This document shows positions 33,447 to 41,017 of a DNA stretch of 64,000 bases, piece after piece. The translations under genes and the position numbers were made by a program. Positions within the stretch are counted from its first letter, which is position 1, and the number at the start of each line of letters is the position of its first letter. The notes beneath the pieces were generated by a model that searched no databases, was not told the DNA's origin, and saw only the letters and a program-made list of their open reading frames with translations. Where the stretch lies: assembly GCF_003467445.1 (NCBI RefSeq), contig NZ_QSGS01000006.1, forward strand, positions 1-64,000, read 5' to 3'. The DNA comes from Exiguobacterium sp. AM39-5BH. Lineage in GTDB: Bacteria > Bacillota > Bacilli > Exiguobacteriales > Exiguobacteriaceae.

Positions 33447-34946
33447 GTGTACACGATTGGCGTCGATATCGGGACGACGAGCGCGAAAGCCGTCCTGTTC
33501 CATAACCAGCAACAACTCGCGGTACATAATGTGCTGTATCCGCTCCTCACTCCAGACACGGAGACGGCCGAGCAAGACCCGGTCGTCATCTATGGGGCCG
33601 TGCTCGAGGCGATCTCCACCGTCCGCGCGAAAGCCGACGGTCCAATTCGCTTCGCCTCGTTCAGTTCGGCGATGCACAGCCTGATCGCGCTCGATGCGTC
33701 AGGGCGCCCGCTCACCCACAGCATCACGTGGGCCGACAGCCGGGCCAACCCGTATACGCAAGAAATCAAACGCGAGTTCGATGCGAGCGCGCTCCATATG
33801 CGCACCGGCACACCGGTGCATCCGATGGCGCCGCTGTCGAAGCTGCGTTGGTTGAAAGCCGAACACCGTGACGTGTTCGACCAGGCGGCCAAGTTCGTCT
33901 CGATCAAAGAGTACGTCTTCTATCGCCTGACCGGACGCTTCGTCATCGACCATTCGATCGCCTCGGCGACCGGGCTGTTCAATTTGAAGGAATGTGATTG
34001 GGATACGGAGGCGCTCGACGTCGCCGGGGTCACGCCAAACCAGTTATCCGAACTCGTACCGACGACAGCGATTCTCACGCTCAAACCGGACGTCACCGAG
34101 ACGCTCGGCTGGGACTTCCCGCTCGTCATCGGGGCGAGTGACGGCGTGTTGTCGAACCTCGGGGTCGGGGCGTTCGAACCAGGTGTCGTCGCCGTCACGA
34201 TCGGGACGAGCGGTGCCATCCGTACGGTCGTCCGGGAACCGGTCGAGGATCCGAAAGGTCGCATCTTCTGTTACGCCTTGACCGACAAGCATTGGGTCAT
34301 CGGCGGGCCGGTCAATAATGGCGGCATCATCCTGCGTTGGCTCCGCGACGAGTTCGCGGCGAGCGAGGTCGAGACGGCGAAACGGCTCGGGATGGATGCA
34401 TATGACGTGTTGACGCGTATCGCCGAGACGGTCAAACCGGGCTCGGACGGTCTGTTGTTCCATCCGTACTTGATGGGTGAACGGGCCCCGCTTTGGGACT
34501 CGAACGCACGTGGTTCGTTCTTCGGTCTCAGCATCCACCACAAGCGCGAGCATTTCATCCGCTCGGTGCTCGAAGGCGTCATCTTCAACTTGTATACGGT
34601 CATGCTGGCGCTCGACGAGTTGACGGGCGCACCGAACCGGATCCACGCGACGGGCGGCTTCGCCCAGTCAAGCTTGTGGCGCCAGATGATGGCCGACATC
34701 TTCGATACGCCGGTCGTCGTGCCAGAAAGCCATGAGAGTTCGTGTCTTGGGGCGGTCATGCTCGGGGAGTATGCGTTCGGGGACATCGACGACTTCACGG
34801 CTGTGCCGCAAGTGACGCATGAACATTCACCTGACGCGGAGGCGACGACCATCTACCGGGAGCTGCTGCCGATTTACATCCGACTCTCTCGCCATTTCGC
34901 GGAAGAGTATGAAGCGATTGCCGCGTTTCAGCGGAAGCATGTATGA
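33447..34946 (+). CDS. gntK: Gluconokinase (FGGY family)
   Basis: About 499 residues. N-terminal FGGY ATP-binding IGVDIGTTSAKAVLF, SAMHSLIALDASGRPLTHSI and TWADSRA. The second domain has VAVTIGTSGAIRTV, GPVNNGGIILRWLRDEF, LLFHPYLMGERAPLWDSNAR and IHATGGFAQSSLWRQMMADI. Phosphorylates gluconate to 6-phosphogluconate, feeding gnd at 16.7 kb. Start chosen at GTG 33447 because AGGAAGTGA is well spaced; ATG 33441 is an alternative. No gluconate permease is adjacent. Confidence 0.93.
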   Translation: MYTIGVDIGTTSAKAVLFHNQQQLAVHNVLYPLLTPDTETAEQDPVVIYGAVLEAISTVRAKADGPIRFASFSSAMHSLIALDASGRPLTHSITWADSRANPYTQEIKREFDASALHMRTGTPVHPMAPLSKLRWLKAEHRDVFDQAAKFVSIKEYVFYRLTGRFVIDHSIASATGLFNLKECDWDTEALDVAGVTPNQLSELVPTTAILTLKPDVTETLGWDFPLVIGASDGVLSNLGVGAFEPGVVAVTIGTSGAIRTVVREPVEDPKGRIFCYALTDKHWVIGGPVNNGGIILRWLRDEFAASEVETAKRLGMDAYDVLTRIAETVKPGSDGLLFHPYLMGERAPLWDSNARGSFFGLSIHHKREHFIRSVLEGVIFNLYTVMLALDELTGAPNRIHATGGFAQSSLWRQMMADIFDTPVVVPESHESSCLGAVMLGEYAFGDIDDFTAVPQVTHEHSPDAEATTIYRELLPIYIRLSRHFAEEYEAIAAFQRKHV

Positions 34947-34950
34947 GACT

Positions 34951-34981
34951 AGGCCGAGTTCATCGCGAACTCGGCCTTTCG
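34951..34981 (+). terminator. Terminator after gntK
   Basis: AGGCCGAGTTC ATCGC GAACTCGGCCT then TTCGTTC; strong stem, also positioned to stop the convergent reductase gene. Confidence 0.85.
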
Positions 34982-34982
34982 T

Positions 34983-35500
34983 TCATCTCTCGTACGTCAC
35001 CATGACGAACTGTCCGGACGCGCGTTGGCTCGTCAGTCTCAATTTCGTCTCTTTCGTGCCTTCCGGGAAGAGCGGAATCCCCTCCCCTAATACGACTGGG
35101 GCGATGGCGATCTCATAATTGTCAATCAAGTCGTGAGCCATCGCTTCCTTGATAATCTCGCCCCCTCCGACGAGCCAAATGTCCCCGTCAATGTCCCGCT
35201 TCAATCGTTCAATGAGCTGTTCGATCGGCTCGTCCGTGAACGTGACATACTCGGCTTCTCGGTCCGGACTCCGCGTCAAAATATAGTTCGGAATCTTATC
35301 GTATGGGTAACCGTCCGGCTCAAGCACGAGAACTTCCTCATACGTCTTCCGCCCCATAATGACGGCGCCGACCGTTTTGAAGAAATCGGCATAGCCGTTG
35401 TCCCCTTCCCCCTCGACCGCGAACAACCAGTCGAGTTGGTCGTTCGTGCGGGCAATCTTTCCATCTAAACTCGTCGCGATATATAAGAGACGTTTGCCAT
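34983..35500 (-). pseudogene. Dihydrofolate-reductase-like (RibD C-terminal domain) protein, frameshifted at its start
   Basis: ATG at 35500 with GGAGGAATACATC upstream. Restoring one base near 35490 turns MANVSYISRRV-stop into MANVLLYIATSLDGKIARTN, which runs on into DQLDWLFAVEGEGDNGYADF, VGAVIMGRKTYEEVLVLEPD, LVGGGEIIKEAMAHDLIDNY and APVVLGEGIPLFPE. These are the YyaP/YwjB-type DHFR-fold reductases (~172 aa). Divergently transcribed from a WYL regulator that probably controls it. Confidence 0.85.
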
Positions 35501-35575
35501 GATGTATTCCTCCTTGATTCGTGATACATTCAGCTTATCTGACAAACACGACAAAACATGACGGGAATGGATGAT

Positions 35576-36466
35576 ATGAAAAAACGACACCTGCACTTGA
35601 TTCGATTGTTGAATCGGGGACGACGCTTCACGGCGGACGAACTCGCCCAAGAGACGGGCGCCTCGGTCCGGACGATTCAGCGCGATATGCTGACACTTGA
35701 AGAACTCGGCTATCCGATTTGGAGCGTACCCGGCACGGGCGGCGGTTATGAGATGTTGCCGAATCGGCTCTTGCCTCCGCTCCAGCTTCGGGAACAGGAA
35801 GCGGTTGCGCTCTACCTCACCCTCAAATGGATGGAACAGATTCCGGACGTGCCGTTCGGGGACGTGCGGGACACGCTGTCTGACTGGTACGTAAACGAGT
35901 TGCCCCACGACCTCGAGATGAAAATCGCCCGGCTCGAAAAGAACATCCTTTGGCTCGGAAACAAGACCGTTCCACCGGCCCCATTCACGAAAGACGTGTT
36001 TCAAGCGGTCGAGCAACGTCGCAACATCGAGATGACGTACGCGACGACGAAAGGATTACGCACGTTCACCGTCGCACCGGTCGGGATGGCGCTCCTCGAT
36101 TTGAAATGGTATGTGTATGGCCTCTCGGATTACGGTCTGCGCCAATATCGGATTGACCGGATTGAAGCGATACGTCTCCTTGATGAGACATTCGAAGCGG
36201 ACGATTTGACGACGCTCCTCGAGGCGAGTGACGGACGAATCGGCGTGACCGTTCGGCTGAACATCACCCCGCTCGGCCGCCGTCTGCTTGAAGACGTATT
36301 ACCCGATATCGCTAAAAAGAATGAGTGGGACGTGCCGGAAGCCGAGCTCCCGTTCTTATCGCGGCAATTGCTCGCGGCCGGTGCGGAAGTCGAGGTCGTG
36401 GAACCGCTTGAATTGCGGGTAATGATGCGGAATCAGGCACACAAGTTATGGGATTTGTATAAATGA
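35576..36466 (+). CDS. YafY/WYL-domain transcriptional regulator (DeoR-type HTH)
   Basis: 296 residues. N-terminal HTH_11: HLIRLLNRGRRFTADELAQE, then TGASVRTIQRDMLTLEELGY. The WYL domain centre is VAPVGMALLDLKWYVYGLSD (WYV in place of WYL), followed by QYRIDRIEAIRLLDETF, and a WCX C-terminal domain. Such regulators bind a small ligand or nucleic acid and often control the gene next door. The divergent DHFR-like reductase is the obvious candidate. Start uncertain between 35558 and 35576. Confidence 0.88.
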   Translation: MKKRHLHLIRLLNRGRRFTADELAQETGASVRTIQRDMLTLEELGYPIWSVPGTGGGYEMLPNRLLPPLQLREQEAVALYLTLKWMEQIPDVPFGDVRDTLSDWYVNELPHDLEMKIARLEKNILWLGNKTVPPAPFTKDVFQAVEQRRNIEMTYATTKGLRTFTVAPVGMALLDLKWYVYGLSDYGLRQYRIDRIEAIRLLDETFEADDLTTLLEASDGRIGVTVRLNITPLGRRLLEDVLPDIAKKNEWDVPEAELPFLSRQLLAAGAEVEVVEPLELRVMMRNQAHKLWDLYK

Positions 36467-36502
36467 AAATGGACTCATACCAACAAAGGTTTGAGTCCAT
36501 TT
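36466..36502. terminator. Bidirectional terminator between the WYL regulator and yoeB
   Basis: AAATGGACTCATACC AACAAA GGTTTGAGTCCATTT with flanking A/T runs on both sides; a long stem with one mismatch. Confidence 0.8.
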
Positions 36503-36767
36503 ATGAGTAGTGATAACGGCATTGTAAAATCTCTACATATTGATTCGTAACTCGATAGACGAGTCTGTGCTCTGAATCAATTCTCCGACTATAGAAACCT
36601 TGTAAGTTCCCTTTTAATGCTTCTGGTTTACCAATCCCATTCAAATTTCCGTTTCTTCTAACATCCTCGATTAACAAATTGATTCGCTTCAATTTCTTTT
36701 TATCTTCTTTTTGCCAATACAAATAATCTTCCCACCCATTGTCAGTGAAAAATAAAGATTTACTCAT
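36501..36767 (-). CDS. yoeB: YoeB/Txe-family ribosome-dependent mRNA interferase toxin
   Basis: 88 residues. WEDYLYWQKEDKKKLKRINL, then IEDVRRNGNLNGIGKPEALK, GFYSRRIDSEHRLVYRV and a C-terminal ILQCRYHYS. The Glu, Arg and His of the YoeB active site and the terminal HY are all present. Cuts mRNA at the ribosomal A site; neutralised by the upstream antitoxin. Its start overlaps the antitoxin stop by 8 bases. The toxin looks intact. Confidence 0.93.
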   Translation of the reverse strand: MSKSLFFTDNGWEDYLYWQKEDKKKLKRINLLIEDVRRNGNLNGIGKPEALKGNLQGFYSRRIDSEHRLVYRVTNQYVEILQCRYHYS

Positions 36768-37014
36768 TCATTAATTCTCTTTCTGTAGCTTCATTATGTT
36801 CAATCTGTTTAATAGATTCTAATAGCCGCTCTGCATTCTTCGGGCTTCTTAACAAATAAATGGTTTCCATTAAGCTCTCGTATTCTTGTTCCGACATAAT
36901 GACCGCATTTTCACTATTCTTTCGTGAGATGACAATCGCTTCACTATTTTCGTGAACTTGATCTAATACTTTTTTGAAGTTTTTACGTGCATCACTATAG
37001 GTAATTGTAGACAT
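36760..37014 (-). CDS. yefM: YefM/Phd-family antitoxin
   Basis: 84 residues from ATG at 37014 (AAGGAGTGGTTATA before it). MSTITYSDARKNFKKVLDQV and SRKNSENAVIMSEQEYESLM form the Phd/YefM DNA-binding fold; the C-terminal KQIEHNEATERELMNE is the toxin-wrapping tail. With YoeB it represses its own operon through the palindrome at 37039-37060. Confidence 0.93.
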   Translation of the reverse strand: MSTITYSDARKNFKKVLDQVHENSEAIVISRKNSENAVIMSEQEYESLMETIYLLRSPKNAERLLESIKQIEHNEATERELMNE

Positions 37015-37038
37015 TATAACCACTCCTTCCATGTTCCA

Positions 37039-37067
37039 ATTGTACTTTTTTTTGTACAATAAAACAA
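37039..37067 (-). promoter_or_regulatory. yefM-yoeB promoter with palindromic operator
   Basis: ATTGTAC and GTACAAT flank eight T residues (37039-37060), like the TGTACA-core operators described for YefM. On the minus strand, TTGTTT (37062-37067) and TACAAT (37039-37044) at 17-base spacing form a sigma-A promoter covered by the palindrome. The tnpB-only element begins only 15 bases further upstream. Confidence 0.75.
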
Positions 37068-37081
37068 CTGACCGATACTAC

Positions 37082-37159
37082 GTGAACTACTCACCACTTG
37101 CTTGCTTCGCAACCTGAAGTGGGAGCTTCTTGGGAAGATCGTACTTTTACTAGCTACGA
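37082..37159 (-). ncRNA. Predicted omega RNA 3' portion of the tnpB-only element
   Basis: Minus strand AGCTCCCACTTCAGGTTGCG with GCAAGCAAGTGGTGAGT, same layout as at 27040-27160, ending TTCAC. The following bases (GTAGTATCGGTCAGTTG) would be the guide; they lie directly upstream of the yefM promoter. Confidence 0.5.
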
Positions 37160-38293
37160 TTATTGACCAAGCTCATCGGGCAGTCCCTGCCCTGAGGTGT
37201 TTCGGTCGGCGAGGCGCAACAGGTTGAGGCTCGCATTGACGTCGCGGTCGTGGTGCGCGCCGCACGCGGCACATGTCCACTCACGGATATGCAGGCCCTT
37301 CCTGCCACCGTTCTCGCCGCAGGCCGAACAGACCTGGGTCGAGGCGAACCACGGGTCGGCCTTGATCAGCGTCCGCCCGTAGAATTTGCATTTATATTCC
37401 ATCTGGCGGACGAACTCGCCCCACCCGGCGTCCCCGATCGACTTCGCCAGGCGGCGGTTTTGCATCATCTCCCTCGGTCTCAGCGTCTCGACCACGACGA
37501 CTTGGTTCTCGTCGACGATGCGTCGCGACAGCTTGTGGAGGAAGTCGTTGCGCCGGTTTTTGACCTGCTCATGCTTCTTCGCGAGGAGGAGCCGGGCCTT
37601 CTCACGGTTCCTGCTGCCCGGTTTCTTGCGGGAGAGTGCGCGTTGCGCTCGTTTCAGCCGTGCCTCGGCCTGTCGCAGGTTGCGCGGGTTCGCGATCTTC
37701 TCCGTGAAAAGCGTGTCGTCCGTCATCGTGGCGAAGTGCACGAGGCCGAGGTCGATCCCGATGTTGTGCTCGGCCGGGACCCACGGCTCGTCGTCCTGCT
37801 CGACGAGGAGCGACACGAAGAACGCGCCCGTCCTCGTCATCGACACGGTCGCCGAGCGGATCTCGCCGTCGAAGTCGCGATGCTGTGTGAACCGGATGAA
37901 CCCGACCTTCGGCAGACGAACTTTTCCCGCCTCGATGCGGATCGTGCCGTGCTGGTTGTTCGTCGTGTAGGACGCGCGCGATTTCCGTTTCGACTTGAAC
38001 ACCGGGAAGCCGGCCGTCCCGGCGAAGAACTTCGCGAACGCCGCGTCGAGGTGCAGCTTCGCGTTCGCGAGCGCGAGGCTGTCCGCCTCGCACAGGAACG
38101 GGAACAGCGGCTTGTAGGAGGCCGGTGTCGGCGGCTTCCGTTTCGGCCCGCCGCCCGCCTTCGCCTCCTCGTGGATGGTGATGCGGTCCTCGAGCAATTT
38201 GTTGTAGACGAAGCGGGCGCAGCCGATCGTCCGGACCAGGAACTCGGCCTGTGCCACGGTCGGGTGGAGCCGGTATTTATAGCCCTTCAACAT
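37160..38293 (-). CDS. tnpB: TnpB, RNA-guided nuclease (orphan)
   Basis: 377 residues starting MLKGYKYRLHPTVAQAEFLV. RuvC residues in NIGIDLGLVHFATM (Asp), QVVVVETLRPREMM (Glu) and HHDRDVNASLNLL (Asp). The zinc finger CSACGE...EWTCAACGAHHDRD has the standard C-x-x-C pairs. It shares the TnpB core and element ends with the copy at 25948 but is clearly diverged and GC-rich. No tnpA alongside. May cut DNA next to a TTTAAC-type flank and could maintain the element. Confidence 0.94.
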   Translation of the reverse strand: MLKGYKYRLHPTVAQAEFLVRTIGCARFVYNKLLEDRITIHEEAKAGGGPKRKPPTPASYKPLFPFLCEADSLALANAKLHLDAAFAKFFAGTAGFPVFKSKRKSRASYTTNNQHGTIRIEAGKVRLPKVGFIRFTQHRDFDGEIRSATVSMTRTGAFFVSLLVEQDDEPWVPAEHNIGIDLGLVHFATMTDDTLFTEKIANPRNLRQAEARLKRAQRALSRKKPGSRNREKARLLLAKKHEQVKNRRNDFLHKLSRRIVDENQVVVVETLRPREMMQNRRLAKSIGDAGWGEFVRQMEYKCKFYGRTLIKADPWFASTQVCSACGENGGRKGLHIREWTCAACGAHHDRDVNASLNLLRLADRNTSGQGLPDELGQ

Positions 38294-38644
38294 GTTTCCC
38301 CTCCTCTCGGCCGATGATTGTGATGAACGCCTTCCTCATCCGATACCCGCGATGGGGGAAGGGAAATCTGACAGAATCACGAACTTATGTTCGTTATGTT
38401 TGTCACAGAGTCAGCCCGTGGATATGGGACCAGGCGATTCATCTCCCACCTACGCTGGGCTTCGCCCGAGACGCTTAGAGGTGGGAGAATTCTCGCCAAA
38501 TTTAGTTAAATTTGAACAAATAAGAAAGGTGTTTTCTAATATGTACTCTTAAAATAAATAAAAAGATAACCCCTTGGACTCATATTACGAATGTAATTTA
38601 ATGGTAAATTCGATGTGTAGCTATCATAAGGAAGGAGTCTTATT

Positions 38645-38917
38645 ATGAATTATAAACTATCATTCTCCACGCTATTCGTCTCCATCAGTGTCATCTCATT
38701 GTTCGCTATCATGGTGTACCTTAACGTCTCGACGCTCGAGCTAAACAAAACGATTGGTACAGGCCTATTCTACTTGAAAGGCTATTATGAGGAAGGAAAC
38801 ATGATTGTCACCGAGCAAGGTATCGGCATCATCACCTTGCCGCTCGCTATCGGTCTCGTCGCTTCGACACTCATCAAAGGCGCTCAATTTTATCGTGCCT
38901 CGTCGGTTACGAACTAA
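38645..38917 (+). CDS. Small two-helix membrane protein, unknown
   Basis: 90 residues; AAGGAAGGAGTCTTATT precedes the ATG. Two hydrophobic segments (STLFVSISVISLFAIMVYLN and GIGIITLPLAIGLVASTLIK) separated by a short external loop. No recognised family. AT-rich promoter region upstream borders the tnpB element. Ends in a terminator shared with the convergent PTS gene. Confidence 0.7.
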   Translation: MNYKLSFSTLFVSISVISLFAIMVYLNVSTLELNKTIGTGLFYLKGYYEEGNMIVTEQGIGIITLPLAIGLVASTLIKGAQFYRASSVTN

Positions 38918-38933
38918 CCTTCTCATCTCGGAC

Positions 38934-38969
38934 AAAGAGCCCAACCGTAAATCGGTTGAGCTCTTTTTT
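38934..38969. terminator. Bidirectional terminator
   Basis: AAAGAGCCCAACCG TAAAT CGGTTGAGCTCTTTTTT; near-perfect 13-pair stem serving the small membrane protein and the PTS gene. Confidence 0.85.
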
Positions 38970-39843
38970 CAATTCGCTTGGTCCATCTCTTTATGCAGTT
39001 TGAGCAACTCATTCTTGTACAAATCCGAGCGTCCTCCAAAGATGGCCTGGATGTTATTTTTCACTTTCACGACCCCGGCTGCCCCGAGTGCCTTCAACTC
39101 GTCCTCATCGATTTGGGACACATCTTTCAATTCGACACGGAGACGTGTGAAACAGGCATCGATATCGATGATGTTGTCACGGCCACCGAGCGCCTCTTGA
39201 ATGGCAAGTGCCGTCGTTTGGATTGATGTCTTTCCTGATTTCTTTTCATTGTAGTCTTTGCGGGTAAACAGTTTCGTCTCTTGTCCCCCTCGGCCCGGCG
39301 TCGCCAAGTTCCATTTTTTAATCGCGAACGTGAAGATGCCGTAATAGACGAAGAAGAATCCGGCCCCAACGACGAGGTTCATCCACCAGCGCGGCGTCCC
39401 TGGCAACACATTCACCAAGACATAGTCAATCAATCCCGAGCCACCGGCCCAGCCGATATGGGCGTCAAGAGCGTACATGAGCGCAAACGACACCCCTGTC
39501 AACACACTATGCACGACGTAAAGAAGTGGTGCAATGAATAAGAAGGTGAACTCAATCGGTTCGGTGATCCCGGTCAAGAACGCCGTCCCTGCCGCTGCGA
39601 GCAAGAGACCACGCACGACGGGACACTTGTCCGGGTCGGCCTGAGGGTACATGGCGAACGCCGCTCCAAGAAGACCGAACATGACGATTGGGAACTTGCC
39701 GGCCATAAAGCGTCCGGCCGTCACGTCGACACCTTCTGCGATTTGGGCGAGGAAAATATATTGGTCCCCGCTCACAATCGAACCGCCAACCGCCGCCGTG
39801 CCGCCAAGTGACGTCCATAAGAACGGTGCGTACCAGATGTGAT

Positions 39844-40051
39844 TTGACACTCCCACGATTGAAACCGTGGGATTCTGAAGTGCTTGTGCGAGCGCAGTCC
39901 ATTTCTGTTTTGCTCAAGCCTTCAGATGAGGGTGTGCCATCACCCCTCCTGAGACAGATCATATAGATTCTCAGGCTGGTGGACTGTTACCATCCACCAC
40001 AGGTCGTTGCAGAGGTGTGTCCATCTGATGTTTTAGCGTCTTTTGCATGAC
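39844..40051 (-). ncRNA. Predicted omega-RNA-like structured RNA inside element copy 2
   Basis: Counterpart of the structured right half of copy 1. Stems TGGTGG/CCACCA (39994-39999 with 39977-39982) and ATC/GAT (39966-39968 with 39958-39960) carry the compensating changes. The 3' hairpin TCCCACGGTTTCAATCGTGGGA is unchanged. Here the element lies in the sense direction of the permease operon, so it would be transcribed when the operon is on. Confidence 0.5.
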
Positions 40052-40258
40052 GACAGGCATCGTTTTACCGGTCACATGGTTTCATGACCGAACCGTATAC
40101 GATTTTCAAGGGACGATGGACACGGGCGTTTTAGAGACTTGTACTTGTCTATGGGATAAGTATACCCGAATGTCGGATGTTTTTACCTCCGAACTCACTT
40201 TCATCCCATGCCTAAAGGCGGGCTATGCCCGGTATGGGCTTTCCCGCTCGTAAAATCT
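39844..40258 (-). mobile_element. Non-autonomous IS608-type element, copy 2
   Basis: 415 bases in the same orientation as the interrupted permease. The left flank on the minus strand is TTAC (plus strand GTAA, 40259-40262); the right end is TCAA (plus strand TTGA, 39844-39847). About 90% identical to copy 1, with no reading frame of note. Exact ends are supported by restoration of GLHHIWY when removed. The high identity between copies suggests recent mobility. Confidence 0.92.
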
Positions 40259-40962
40259 GTAATCCGGTCGGAATCAATAAGCGTTCGAGCATTCCGTATA
40301 ACCCGACGTAAGCTGGATTCGTCGCATCACTCGCGATGACGTTCGCCATCGCCGTGAGGCCGGTCTGAATCGGCGGCCAAATGAGCATCATAAAGAAATC
40401 GAGCAAGATGGAGAAGAATACCATGACGATACCGACCGAACGATCTCCGGCGAAAAAGCCGAGCATCTCTGGCGGGTTGAACGTATGGAATTTCTTATAC
40501 ACCCAGACCGCAAGCAAGCCGACCGCGATCCCGCCAAGCACACCCGTCTCAAGTGACGGGATACCGAGCAACATGCCGTACTCCCCGCTCTCAGCCGCCA
40601 TTTCCGGTGTGATCCCAAGGGCAATCGAGATCGTCGTGTTCATGATGACGTAGCCGACGAGTGCGGCAAGTGCGGCAAGTGCCGCAATTCCCGACCCGCC
40701 GGACAGACCAACCGCGACGCCAATCGCAAAGATGATTGGCAAGTTGGCGAAGATACTCAACCCGATTTGAAGCATCCCGGCACTGATCGCTTCGACCGTC
40801 CCGTTCTGTAAAAACGTCCAACTTTCTGCAAGCGGACCTGTTAGCGCCGCGCCGAGACCAAGTAAAATACCGGCCGCCGGCAAGAGCGCGACTGGTACCA
40901 TGAGCGCTTTCCCGAATTTTTGAAATACCCCGAACCATTGACTCATTTGATTCACTATTCAT

Positions 40963-40977
40963 GTGTAAGCGTTATCA
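40963..40977 (-). promoter_or_regulatory. cre-like (CcpA) site before the PTS permease
   Basis: Plus strand GTGTAAGCGTTATCA matches WTGNAANCGNWNNCW except for the first base. It sits in the 62-base gap between malA and the permease, just ahead of the permease start. Confidence 0.55.
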
Positions 40978-40991
40978 ATTCACAAAACGAA

Positions 40992-41012
40992 CAAAGGGGA
41001 GTGACTCCCCTT
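40992..41012 (-). terminator. Intra-operon hairpin between malA and the PTS gene
   Basis: AAGGGGAGT G ACTCCCCTT: perfect 9-bp stem followed on the minus strand by TGTTCGTTTTG. The T run is weak, so it may attenuate rather than fully stop transcription into the permease. Confidence 0.5.
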
Positions 41013-41017
41013 CGTCT

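Larger units (their letters stand above)
37082..38504 (-). mobile_element. tnpB-only IS200/IS605-derived element (IS1341 type)
   Basis: About 1,423 bases. The left flank on the minus strand is TTTAAC (plus strand GTTAAA, 38505-38510), the right end TTCAC (plus strand GTGAA, 37082-37086). Both subterminal regions (GGCGAGAATTCTCCC left; GTAGTTCAC right) match the tnpA+tnpB element at 25406. No tnpA. tnpB codons are much GC-richer than the surroundings, suggesting a separate origin. Confidence 0.85.
38969..40955 (-). pseudogene. malP: PTS alpha-glucoside/maltose EIICB permease, split by an IS608-type element
   Basis: N-terminal part: FGKALMVPVALLPAAGILLG, then ERLLIPTGL. The frame is broken by the element at 39844-40258 and resumes at HHIWYAPFLWTSLGG. 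Removing the element gives the family hallmark PTGLHHIWY in frame and a 523-residue protein. Later EIIC motif GITEPIEFTFLFIAPLLY; the EIIB domain ends the protein with IDACFTRLRVELKD (phosphorylated Cys). Transports and phosphorylates maltose-type sugars for the GH4 enzyme upstream. Inactive while the element is present. No clear ribosome binding site at its start. Confidence 0.93.

Noticed and set aside
37250..38317. 355-codon plus-strand frame across the second tnpB
   Set aside because: Antisense shadow of GC-rich tnpB; composition is Arg/Leu/Val-rich without domains, while the minus strand encodes all TnpB catalytic motifs.
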